From contig DDQW01000042.1 of assembly GCA_002342805.1 (NCBI GenBank), forward strand, positions 1-64,000: DNA of 64,000 bases, in the 5' to 3' direction. The stretch is from Clostridiales bacterium UBA2432 (GTDB lineage: Bacteria > Bacillota > Clostridia > Lachnospirales > Vallitaleaceae). A program made the translations under genes and the position numbers. This document shows positions 36,600 to 45,034 of the stretch, one piece after another; the first letter of the stretch is position 1; every line of letters starts with the position of its first letter. The notes below the pieces were generated by a model. That model searched no databases and was not told where the DNA came from. It was given only the letters and a program-made list of their open reading frames with translations.

Positions 36600-39155
36600 T
36601 TACTTCAAACTATTGACAAAACGAGTAATACCGTCCATACCTTGATCATCTAATTTATAGACTCCTGCACATTCAAGTACCTTTTCAAACTTTTTGCCTA
36701 CTTCTTCACGAACAAGACGATGGGCCCTTTCTGCGTCACACTGGATTCCATAGACCTTTATCATTTCCTGAATCCAAGGCTTATGTTGTTCCATGGTTTC
36801 AGGTAATGCATCAAATACACCTTCTCCTGTTAACACCTTTTCAACGTCAACAAGCTCTTCCTTTAGTCTTGCAGGCAATACAGCAAGCCCCATTACTTCA
36901 ATCAATCCTATATTTTCTTTCTTAATATGGTGTAAATGGCTATGTGGATGAAAAATACCTAGAGGGTGCTCATCACTTGTTCGATTATTTCTAAGCACTA
37001 GATCAAGTTCATATTCTCCGTCTCCATTCATCCGCCCTATCGGTGTAATGGTATTATGAGGAATCTTTTCTCCTTCTTGATCTGAATAGGCAAGGATCTC
37101 ACATGTTTCATCCGTATATTCTCTCCACACCTTAAGGATTTTATCAGCTAAATCAACAATTGCTTTTGCATCTTTGGAAGCAAGTCGTAGTACCGATAAG
37201 GGCCACTTCACCACACCAAGTGACACATTTGGCGCACTGTCTATTGTGAAGTTTTTGATAACCGGAGCCACTTCCATCGGAAATGTATGATGGCCTCCTT
37301 GATAATGATCATGACTCAAAATCGATCCGCCCACAATAGGTAAATCTGCGTTGGATCCAATAAAATAATGAGGCATTATATCTAAAAACTCAATGATACC
37401 TGTGAATGTTTTTCTCGTAATATGCATCGGATCATGTCTACCTTTAAAAATAATTGAATGTTCTTGATAGTAGACATATGGCGAATATTGGAAATACCAC
37501 TCTTCACCGTTAAGGGTTAATGGCAATACGCGATGATTGCCTCGTCCCGGATGATTCAAATGCCCTTCATAGCCCACGTTTTCAACACATAGCAAGCATT
37601 GGGGATAATTAACTTGTGGCATCAGTTTCGCTTTTGCAATTTCTTTAGGATCTTTTTCCGGCTTTGAAAGATTAATAGTAATCTCCAGATCTCCCACCGG
37701 TGTCGGTGCGGTCCAATATTCATTTTTTTGAATACGGTCCATACGTATGTAATTGGAGTCTTGGCTTAGTTGATAGTAATCATCCGTCGCCGCCTCAATT
37801 GATTTTTCAGATACAATACGTTGAAATCGATCATACAATTCCTTTGGTCTTGGCATGATCAATCCCATGATTTTTGCATCAAACAAGTCACGCTCAGTTA
37901 CTGTATTTCCTATGAGTCCTTTTGCAACTGCATCATCTAATAATGGCTCCAAAACACTTAAGGGTGACTGTGCAGCCGGTTGGTCCCAAATAGCTTCTTT
38001 TGTTACCCCATCCACTGGTTTTTTCAGATTAAAAAGGGCTATGAGCTGGTTGCGCACCAAAGGTTCATCCAACTTCGTCATCATTTGACGATGGACAGCA
38101 AAATGAATCAAGGCTTCAATATGTTTTCCAATTTGCCCTTCCACATCAAACGCCTGATCGACTACATCACTTTCATAGCCTGTGGGATGCCCTTGATGCC
38201 ATTTCCAAGCACTGGAGATAATAGTCTTTATATCTTCATATTGAGGTTTCCATCCTAAGTCTTGACGTGCTTTTTCTGATGATGCGATTAATGTCGCCGG
38301 ATCTCCCGGACGTCGGTCTGCTATTTTTGCAGGAATGGGATGTTGGGTAACTTCTCTTGCCATATCAACGATTTCTTTTACAGAAAATCCATTGCCACTA
38401 CCCAAATTATAGGTTCCACTATGACCACCTGCTTGAATCTTTTGCATAGCTAGTATATGGGCTTGTGCCAAATCCATAACATGAATATAGTCTCTGACAC
38501 AAGTTCCGTCCGGTGTGTCATAGTCATCGCCAAACATCATGATGGATTCTCGCTGTCCAAGGGCCACTTGTAGTACAATGGGAATCAAATGACTCTCAGG
38601 CTGATGATCTTCGCCAATCAATCCACTTTCATGTGCTCCGGCCGCATTAAAATAGCGCAAGACGGTATATTTCATTCCGTATGCCGCCTCGGACCACTTC
38701 AACATTTTTTCGACAGATAGTTTAGTTTCACCATATGGATTTGTAGGTTGAGTACGATCGTCTTCAAAAATCGGAATGGATTCAGGTTCTCCATAGGTTG
38801 CTGCTGTTGACGAAAAGACAATATGCTTAATTTGAAATTCTTGCATCACTTCAAGGAGCGATAAGGTTCCATAGACGTTGTTATTATAATATTTTAAAGG
38901 CTCTGTAACACTTTCACCCACAAGGGAATCTGCTGCAAAATCGATAACCCCTTCAATCGTGTTCTCAAGAAAAACACGGCGAAGCGCTTCTTTATCACGA
39001 AGGTCGCCTTGATAAAAAGGAATATCTTCTGCAACTGCTTGTCGATGCCCTTTATACAAGTTATCGTAAACAACTACCTCAATGTTTTGTTCTGTTAAAG
39101 CCTTTACCGTGTGACTTCCAATGTATCCTGCTCCACCACAAACTAAAATCGCCAT
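36600..39155 (-). CDS. Fused UDP-glucose 4-epimerase / galactose-1-phosphate uridylyltransferase
   Basis: 851 aa in one uninterrupted frame. Residues about 1-328 are a complete GalE: NAD motif GGAGYIGS (6-13), catalytic Ser-Thr in FSSTAATYGE and YxxxK in NPYGETKLS. Residues about 342-851 are a complete class II (Firmicutes) GalT with HPGRGNHRVLP and the active-site region SHDHYQGGHH. Together with galK this gives the whole Leloir pathway from two polypeptides. RBS AAAGGAG. It follows galK after 1 base. The two enzymes are normally separate genes, usually neighbours. There is no sign of frameshift or duplicated linker. Confidence 0.93.
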   Translation of the reverse strand: MAILVCGGAGYIGSHTVKALTEQNIEVVVYDNLYKGHRQAVAEDIPFYQGDLRDKEALRRVFLENTIEGVIDFAADSLVGESVTEPLKYYNNNVYGTLSLLEVMQEFQIKHIVFSSTAATYGEPESIPIFEDDRTQPTNPYGETKLSVEKMLKWSEAAYGMKYTVLRYFNAAGAHESGLIGEDHQPESHLIPIVLQVALGQRESIMMFGDDYDTPDGTCVRDYIHVMDLAQAHILAMQKIQAGGHSGTYNLGSGNGFSVKEIVDMAREVTQHPIPAKIADRRPGDPATLIASSEKARQDLGWKPQYEDIKTIISSAWKWHQGHPTGYESDVVDQAFDVEGQIGKHIEALIHFAVHRQMMTKLDEPLVRNQLIALFNLKKPVDGVTKEAIWDQPAAQSPLSVLEPLLDDAVAKGLIGNTVTERDLFDAKIMGLIMPRPKELYDRFQRIVSEKSIEAATDDYYQLSQDSNYIRMDRIQKNEYWTAPTPVGDLEITINLSKPEKDPKEIAKAKLMPQVNYPQCLLCVENVGYEGHLNHPGRGNHRVLPLTLNGEEWYFQYSPYVYYQEHSIIFKGRHDPMHITRKTFTGIIEFLDIMPHYFIGSNADLPIVGGSILSHDHYQGGHHTFPMEVAPVIKNFTIDSAPNVSLGVVKWPLSVLRLASKDAKAIVDLADKILKVWREYTDETCEILAYSDQEGEKIPHNTITPIGRMNGDGEYELDLVLRNNRTSDEHPLGIFHPHSHLHHIKKENIGLIEVMGLAVLPARLKEELVDVEKVLTGEGVFDALPETMEQHKPWIQEMIKVYGIQCDAERAHRLVREEVGKKFEKVLECAGVYKLDDQGMDGITRFVNSLK

Positions 39156-39156
39156 A

Positions 39157-40332
39157 CTAAACTCCTTTCACTTCATAGGCGCCTTGACCTACGTTTGCCA
39201 CATAGAATTCAGGTTCTAAGTTGGTTCGCTTCTGATAGTTTTCTCCAACATTTTTGATGAACGCATCCACCTGTTCGTCTTCAACAAGGGATACTGTACA
39301 ACCGCCAAAACCTGCTCCCGTCATTCGTGAACCTAAGACACCGGATATTTTCTTTGCTTCTTCAACCATGATATCTAACTCTTTACCTGTGACTTCATAT
39401 AAATCACGCAAGGAATCATGGGACGCATACAACAAGTCACCAACAGTCTCTAGGTCACCTTTTTTCAAGGCATCCACACATTTTAGGACTCTCTGGTTTT
39501 CATAAACTGCATGTTGTGCTCGATTTCGCGCAATCGGATTATTTATAAGCTCTGCATGTTGGTCAAAAGTTGCTTCATCCATATCACATAGATAGTCAAT
39601 CTTAAGAACGTCTTGTAAATCGCGAAGCGCTTCTTCACATTCGCTGCGGCGTTCATTATATTTAGAGTCCGCTAACCCACGACGCATTTTCGTATTTGCA
39701 ATGACAATTTTTACACCATCGAGTTTAAATGGTACATATTGATACTCTAATGTATTACAATCCAGTAAAATAGCATGATCTTCTTTCCCCATTCCAACAG
39801 CAAACTGGTCCATAATGCCACAATTCACACCGACAAATTCATTTTCTGCCTTTTGGCTCAGTTGAACCAATTGAATGGGAGCTATATCACCACCCGCTAA
39901 AACATTAATCATAGTTGCCGTTAAGACCTCAAGAGAGGCTGATGAGCTGAGTCCTGAACCATTGGGAATATCTCCATAATATAAAACATCAAATCCCGGA
40001 ACCTTAGGACCGATTTTTTCATACATTTTTATAACACCCTTGGGATAGTTGACCCAATCATGAGCTTCATCATAAACAATATTATCTAAATCCACTGTCA
40101 CTTCTAAATCAAAATTCATTGTTGCAAATCTTGCCTTGCGATCATTACGCTTTCTAACCACGGCATAAGTTCCAAAATCAAGGGCACAAGGAAAAACAAA
40201 TCCACCATTATAATCAATGTGTTCTCCAATAATATTTACACGTCCCGGTGTAAAAAAGGCACGAATGTTACTCCCCTCTCCATATCGATTTACAAATTCA
40301 TTTTTTACATTTTCCATCATCTGTTTTTGCAT
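39157..40332 (-). CDS. galK: Galactokinase
   Basis: 391 aa. GHMP kinase with the galactokinase signature GRVNIIGEHIDYNGG (about 30-44), phosphate loop PNGSGLSSSASLEV (about 120) and GAGFGGCTVSLV near the C-terminus. It phosphorylates galactose to galactose-1-phosphate. Start has RBS AAAGGAG. It follows the second LacI regulator by 13 bases and precedes the galE-galT fusion. Confidence 0.96.
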   Translation of the reverse strand: MQKQMMENVKNEFVNRYGEGSNIRAFFTPGRVNIIGEHIDYNGGFVFPCALDFGTYAVVRKRNDRKARFATMNFDLEVTVDLDNIVYDEAHDWVNYPKGVIKMYEKIGPKVPGFDVLYYGDIPNGSGLSSSASLEVLTATMINVLAGGDIAPIQLVQLSQKAENEFVGVNCGIMDQFAVGMGKEDHAILLDCNTLEYQYVPFKLDGVKIVIANTKMRRGLADSKYNERRSECEEALRDLQDVLKIDYLCDMDEATFDQHAELINNPIARNRAQHAVYENQRVLKCVDALKKGDLETVGDLLYASHDSLRDLYEVTGKELDIMVEEAKKISGVLGSRMTGAGFGGCTVSLVEDEQVDAFIKNVGENYQKRTNLEPEFYVANVGQGAYEVKGV

Positions 40333-40345
40333 TTTTTCTTCTCCT

Positions 40346-41377
40346 TTACGTTTGTCGAACGATTAAATTCGTCGCTACCATAATTTTCGTACACGGTGAA
40401 AGCTTTTTTTGATCTTTGTTTTCAATGAGTTGAATCATTTGTCTAGCAGCCGTGCTACCTAATTGGCTCATATGATGATCGACCGTTGTTAGCGCCGGAT
40501 CCGTTATTTGACTAACAATGGTATTATCAAATCCGACAATCGATAGTTGATGTGGTATCTGTATCCCTTGCAGTCGAGCAGCATTTAAAACGCCTACTGC
40601 CATAAAGTCATTACAACATAAAATAGCATCTATATCTTTTGACTTCTCTCGATTGGCAAAAAAAGATTTTGCACATTCTTTTGCCTGATTCACCGTTTCA
40701 AGACCGTTTCCCTCTTCAATCAACAAAATCACCGGTTCTGTTTGATATTCATCCATACAAAATTTTTCATAGATGGCTTCTTTTATATCGTAGGAGTGGC
40801 TTTTTTCTCCACGCATGAACGCAATCCTTTTTGCTCCCTGTCGTTTTAAGTGCCTTAAAGCCTCGCCGGTTCCTGTGTAATCATCGTTAAGAACAAAATG
40901 ACATTGTATGCCTTCGTGATACCCATTGATAATGACTAATGGAATGCGATTCGATATGCCTTCATAGTATCCATTCTTAATATTTTCATTCCGAGGATCG
41001 ATAACGATAATTCCATCAACACTTCGGTTCAATAATGAATCAATCATTTCTCGTTCATTTTCGGGATGGCCCTTAGTGTTGCATAAAAAACTTCGATAAT
41101 CTTGGTCTCCCATGAAATTATCAATACCTTTGATTACTTCCGAAAAGAAAAGGTTTTCTATACTGGGCGTTAAAACACCAATCGTTTGCGTCTTATCTTG
41201 TATTAAACTTCGTGCCAGAAGATTTGGCCTAAACCCAAGCTCTTCGATGGCTTTATTGACATGCTTAGTCGTTTTTTCACTGACCGGATAGTTTTTATTA
41301 ATTACACGTGATACTGTTGTTATTGAAACTCCTGCCAGTTTAGCTACATCTGTTATTGTTGACCTTTTGTTTTCCAC
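40346..41377 (-). CDS. LacI-family regulator of the gal genes
   Basis: About 343 aa from a GTG at 41377 (GGTGG, 7-base spacing). An ATG at 41419 with AAGGG would add 14 residues that contain no known domain. LacI HTH (about 5-50, STITDVAKLAGVSITTVSRVI) plus sugar-binding domain (about 60-340). Immediately upstream of galK, so it is probably the galactose-responsive repressor of this operon. A set of AT-rich inverted repeats upstream could be its operators. Confidence 0.87.
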   Translation of the reverse strand: MENKRSTITDVAKLAGVSITTVSRVINKNYPVSEKTTKHVNKAIEELGFRPNLLARSLIQDKTQTIGVLTPSIENLFFSEVIKGIDNFMGDQDYRSFLCNTKGHPENEREMIDSLLNRSVDGIIVIDPRNENIKNGYYEGISNRIPLVIINGYHEGIQCHFVLNDDYTGTGEALRHLKRQGAKRIAFMRGEKSHSYDIKEAIYEKFCMDEYQTEPVILLIEEGNGLETVNQAKECAKSFFANREKSKDIDAILCCNDFMAVGVLNAARLQGIQIPHQLSIVGFDNTIVSQITDPALTTVDHHMSQLGSTAARQMIQLIENKDQKKLSPCTKIMVATNLIVRQT

Positions 41378-41395
41378 GAACTCACCACCAATCAT

Positions 41396-41476
41396 ATAGA
41401 AAAGGTTTTCTATTTTCATTATAAAACCCTTTTACCCATAAAACAAGATAGAAAATAATTTTCTTTTCACGAAAAG
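41396..41476. promoter_or_regulatory. Cluster of AAAA/TTTT inverted repeats between the gal regulator and murG
   Basis: Three inverted repeats: ATAGAAAA-GG-TTTTCTAT (41396-41413), AGAAAATAATTTTCT (41450-41464) and CTTTTC-AC-GAAAAG (41463-41476). They share the half-site GAAAA and lie in the divergent promoter region, so they may be operators for the LacI-type regulator. Position and symmetry are the only evidence. Confidence 0.5.
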
Positions 41477-41480
41477 TCTC

Positions 41481-41512
41481 TTGTTTTCTTCAATATCATG
41501 ATATACTATAAT
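41481..41512 (+). promoter_or_regulatory. Probable promoter of murG
   Basis: Plus strand: TTGTTT (41481-41486), 15-base spacer, TATACT (41502-41507) preceded by TG one base upstream. An overlapping TATAAT at 41507-41512 is an alternative -10. Confidence 0.55.
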
Positions 41513-41541
41513 GTATAAATTACGATTATTCAGGAGGTTTT

Positions 41542-42615
41542 ATGTCCAAAATCATTCTAACAGGTGGCGGAACTGCAGGACATGTCATTCCACACTTTGC
41601 ACTATTACCTTACTTTAAAAACAATCACATTGAACTTTTATATATTGGTTCTAAAAACGGCATCGAAAAAGAGCTTGTTCACCAAAAGTCAATTCCTTAT
41701 ATTGGAATATCTAGTGGTAAGTTACGCCGTTATTTTGATATGAAAAATTTTACAGATCCTTTTCGAATCATTGCCGGTTTTTTTCAAGCATTATCTTGCT
41801 TAATAAAAAATCGACCGGATTTAGTTTTTAGCAAAGGTGGATTTGTAAGTGTACCGGTTGTCGCTGCCGCTTGGCTACTTAGAATTCCTGTCATTGCACA
41901 CGAATCAGACATGACTCCCGGATTAGCCAACAAATTAGCAGCCCCTTTTACAAAAAAAATATTAACAACTTTTGAAGAAACTTTAAACTATCTTCCTAAA
42001 AATAAGGGAATCTTTACCGGATCTCCCGTTCGGCAATCCCTAAAAAACGGTAACAAGGCTATAGGTTATGACCTAACCGGTTTTAATGACAGTAAACCGG
42101 TTATTATGGTCATGGGCGGAAGCTTAGGTGCGCAAAAGATTAATCACGTTCTACGTGAAGCATTACCCTTACTCCTTGATCATTATCAAATTATTCATTT
42201 GTGTGGCTCCGGAAATCTTGATAAGCGCTTAACCAATAAAAGTGGCTACGTTCAATATGAATATGTCAATCAAGAGCTTCCCCATTTATTTTCCATCACT
42301 GATTTCATGGTGTCTCGCGCCGGCTCGAATGCAATTAACGAGTTTGCCTACTTACAATTACCAAGTCTATTGATACCACTATCTAAAAATGCAAGTCGTG
42401 GTGATCAGATATTAAATGCCAAGGTTTTTGAGTCAAAAGGGTATGCACAAGTGCTTCCTGAAGAAAATTTAACGGTTATGTTTTTCGTTGAGAGTATCGA
42501 TACTCTATATAAGCAACTGGATAATTATGTAGAACATTTATCTTCAGGCACAGAATCGACAGGTACTCAAAATGTATACCATGAAATTATCTCCATTTTA
42601 CGTAAAGAGGTGTAA
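41542..42615 (+). CDS. murG: UDP-GlcNAc:lipid II transferase MurG
   Basis: 357 aa. GT28 glycosyltransferase with the N-terminal GGGTAGHVIPH loop (7-17), GGFVSVPVVAAA (about 98-109), MGGSLGAQKIN (about 192-202) and the C-terminal UDP-GlcNAc site RAGSNAINEF (about 254-263). It adds GlcNAc to lipid I on the inner membrane face. RBS AGGAGG. It stands outside any division/cell-wall cluster, on the plus strand, paired with an HD-GYP gene 3 bases downstream. The unusual context raises the chance that it is a second copy. Confidence 0.94.
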   Translation: MSKIILTGGGTAGHVIPHFALLPYFKNNHIELLYIGSKNGIEKELVHQKSIPYIGISSGKLRRYFDMKNFTDPFRIIAGFFQALSCLIKNRPDLVFSKGGFVSVPVVAAAWLLRIPVIAHESDMTPGLANKLAAPFTKKILTTFEETLNYLPKNKGIFTGSPVRQSLKNGNKAIGYDLTGFNDSKPVIMVMGGSLGAQKINHVLREALPLLLDHYQIIHLCGSGNLDKRLTNKSGYVQYEYVNQELPHLFSITDFMVSRAGSNAINEFAYLQLPSLLIPLSKNASRGDQILNAKVFESKGYAQVLPEENLTVMFFVESIDTLYKQLDNYVEHLSSGTESTGTQNVYHEIISILRKEV

Positions 42616-42618
42616 ATT

Positions 42619-44559
42619 ATGTTGGAACTGACTAAAATATCAAAAATTATGATATTTCTCGGAATATTTTCTATTGTCATTTCAATTTTCGTGAATTATT
42701 ACTTTTTTAATCACGAGCAACAATTAATGGCAAAAACATCAGAACTCGTCGAGACTATTAATAATGAGAGTATTCAAATTGACCTCTCCCTACGTGTATT
42801 AAATAATATAATTCAGCAACTTCCTGAGTCTTCAACAACCTCTGATTTACCAGAAGCATTATCAGAACCATATTTTAAAAATAGAGATTATCTGGAGGAT
42901 CAGCTGATTTATATCAACGAAAATCTTGCAGAGTTTGAACGTTTAATTGACCAATCAAATCTGCATATTTTTAGAAGTTACACGGAAAACAATCAGCGCT
43001 TACATGCATATGCAGGAGAAATTGCAGCCTCTGCAAATTGGCTCCAAAAATATTCTCAACAAGCCTTAACTTCCCAGCAATTCAAGTCAAATTCAACTGT
43101 GCAGATGGAATACAATGCTTTACGCGAAAATATCAGCGCATTATCACAACTGCAAAAAAACGTCTATAATCAAGCGATCAATTATGCCAGGCTAATGGTT
43201 AACGGCGTCTTTGCTATGTTAGTATTTTTTGTTTTGTTCTTAAGTATTATTATTTTAAAACTATTAAATAAAAACATACGTTATCTCACTGAGAGTATAC
43301 AACTTGTTGAACGTAATGACTTTGATTCTCAAAAACTACCGAGTTATTCTCCATTGTTTGCTGAAGATGCCCATGTCATTCGCTTAGTCACTAAAATCAT
43401 GGATGAAAATGCAATCTCAAACAATATAAAAAATATTGTGATCAACACCTACGATATGGACGATATGCTTCATGAACTTTTTAAAATATTTAATCAATTT
43501 CTTAATATTGATCGAATTGGCGTGTGTTTTTTTGATTCAATAAACAACACACTGATTGCAGAAAGTGGTATATCAAAATATTCCAACATCTTGCTAGGTC
43601 CTGGATTCTCTATTCACGTTGAAGAGAGTAGTTTACTGTCAATTATAAAAACAAAGAAAGGACGTATTAATAACGATTTAGAAATTGCATATAAACAAAA
43701 ACCCCACAGCAAATCACTCGAACTCATAACCCGCGAGGGAATCCAATCCAATATGAGTATTCCTCTTTTGATTAATAACGAGGTTTTTGGTATTTTATTT
43801 TTTAGCTCGACATATAAAAACCATTTTACCAAAGACCATCTACGTCATGTAACAAAGATCGTGAATGAGATATCCGGTTTTTTCAACCGCGCCTACTTAC
43901 TTAAGATGGTCTTTAGCCGTTTCACTTACAGTTTTTCTTCCCTTGTCAATGAGCGGGATTATGAGACGGGTGGTCATTTAGACCGAATGACCAAATATTC
44001 AGAACTACTTGCAGAAAAATTACGCCAAAAAGCTTTGCCTACCCACGAAGTCCCACGCCATATGATTTTAGATATTCAACGTTATGCCGCTTTACATGAT
44101 ATCGGGAAAGTAGCAATTCCTGATCATATCCTAAAAAAACCCGGTAAGTTTGAAGAGCATGAATGGAATATTATGAAGACCCATGTTAATGTTGGGCATA
44201 ATATTTTCAGCCAGTTGCGTCATGAACTTAAAATGTTTAATAAAGATTTTTTCAAAGTTGCCGAAAATATTATTGCTTATCACCACGAACGTTGGGACGG
44301 TATGGGTTATCCTTATGGACTTAAAGATTATGATATTCCATTAGAAGCTAGAATTGTTGCATTAGGTGATGTATTTGATGCTCTGACTTCAAAAAGAGTA
44401 TATAAAAAAGCCTTCACCATAGATGAGGCTCTTTCAATTATCCAGGAGTCTAAAGGGACACATTTCGATCCTGTTCTCGTGGATATATTATTCGAAAATC
44501 TGGACTCGATTTTAGAGATTTATAAGACGCGAGATACCACTATATCTGCTTCGAAATAG
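42619..44559 (+). CDS. Membrane-bound GAF/HD-GYP domain protein (putative c-di-GMP phosphodiesterase)
   Basis: 646 aa. Two membrane helices (about 8-29 and 193-215) enclose a helical extracytoplasmic sensor (about 30-190). A GAF domain (about 270-425) and an HD-GYP domain (about 435-640) follow, with HDIGK (about 494), YHHERWDGMGYP (about 554) and GDVFDALTSKRVYK. The GYP motif is GMGYP, as in active enzymes that hydrolyse c-di-GMP. It starts 3 bases after murG, so they are cotranscribed. Its end overlaps the HIT gene by 20 bases. Confidence 0.9.
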   Translation: MLELTKISKIMIFLGIFSIVISIFVNYYFFNHEQQLMAKTSELVETINNESIQIDLSLRVLNNIIQQLPESSTTSDLPEALSEPYFKNRDYLEDQLIYINENLAEFERLIDQSNLHIFRSYTENNQRLHAYAGEIAASANWLQKYSQQALTSQQFKSNSTVQMEYNALRENISALSQLQKNVYNQAINYARLMVNGVFAMLVFFVLFLSIIILKLLNKNIRYLTESIQLVERNDFDSQKLPSYSPLFAEDAHVIRLVTKIMDENAISNNIKNIVINTYDMDDMLHELFKIFNQFLNIDRIGVCFFDSINNTLIAESGISKYSNILLGPGFSIHVEESSLLSIIKTKKGRINNDLEIAYKQKPHSKSLELITREGIQSNMSIPLLINNEVFGILFFSSTYKNHFTKDHLRHVTKIVNEISGFFNRAYLLKMVFSRFTYSFSSLVNERDYETGGHLDRMTKYSELLAEKLRQKALPTHEVPRHMILDIQRYAALHDIGKVAIPDHILKKPGKFEEHEWNIMKTHVNVGHNIFSQLRHELKMFNKDFFKVAENIIAYHHERWDGMGYPYGLKDYDIPLEARIVALGDVFDALTSKRVYKKAFTIDEALSIIQESKGTHFDPVLVDILFENLDSILEIYKTRDTTISASK

Positions 44560-44953
44560 CTTGCCCAATCGTTTCTAAATCATCATCGCTAAGTTCTTGT
44601 ATTGGCCAAGAGATATTAATATGGTCCTGTTCAAACCTTGGAATCAAATGCAGATGAAAATGATGGACTGTTTGTCCTGCAACCTCACCATTATTCTGAA
44701 GAACATTTAACCCCTCACAAGCAAGTACTTCACGCATTGCCTTAGCGACAATTGTTGCTAGGGCAAATATTTTGCCTGCTGTTTCTGCATCGAGTTCATA
44801 AATATCTTCAATATGCTCTTTTGGCAAGATGAGTACATGTCCTTTTGCTGCCGGAAATTTATCTAATATAACCCTAAACTCTAAATTTTCAAATAATGTT
44901 ACTGATTCCATAATGCCATGTGCAATATTACAAAAAATACAACCTTGTTTCAT
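44540..44953 (-). CDS. HIT-family nucleotide hydrolase
   Basis: 137 aa. Histidine-triad protein with HxHxH in HHFHLHLIPRF (about 97-107) and the N-terminal CIFCNIAHG zinc/cysteine signature (5-13). It likely hydrolyses nucleotide phosphoramidates or dinucleotides. RBS AAAGGGG. Own promoter at 45005-45034. Confidence 0.93.
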   Translation of the reverse strand: MKQGCIFCNIAHGIMESVTLFENLEFRVILDKFPAAKGHVLILPKEHIEDIYELDAETAGKIFALATIVAKAMREVLACEGLNVLQNNGEVAGQTVHHFHLHLIPRFEQDHINISWPIQELSDDDLETIGQAISKQI

Positions 44954-45004
44954 AATATTCCCCTTTCTTTTGAAAAGCTCTGTTTACGTATCCCTATTAA
45001 AATT

Positions 45005-45034
45005 ATTATACCATTATTGTAAGGCTACTTACAA
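45005..45034 (-). promoter_or_regulatory. Promoter of the HIT gene with an inverted repeat
   Basis: Minus strand: -35 TTGTAA (45029-45034), 18-base spacer, -10 TATAAT (45005-45010) with TG one base upstream. TTGTAAG-N4-CTTACAA (45017-45034) overlaps the -35 and could be an operator. Confidence 0.65.
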
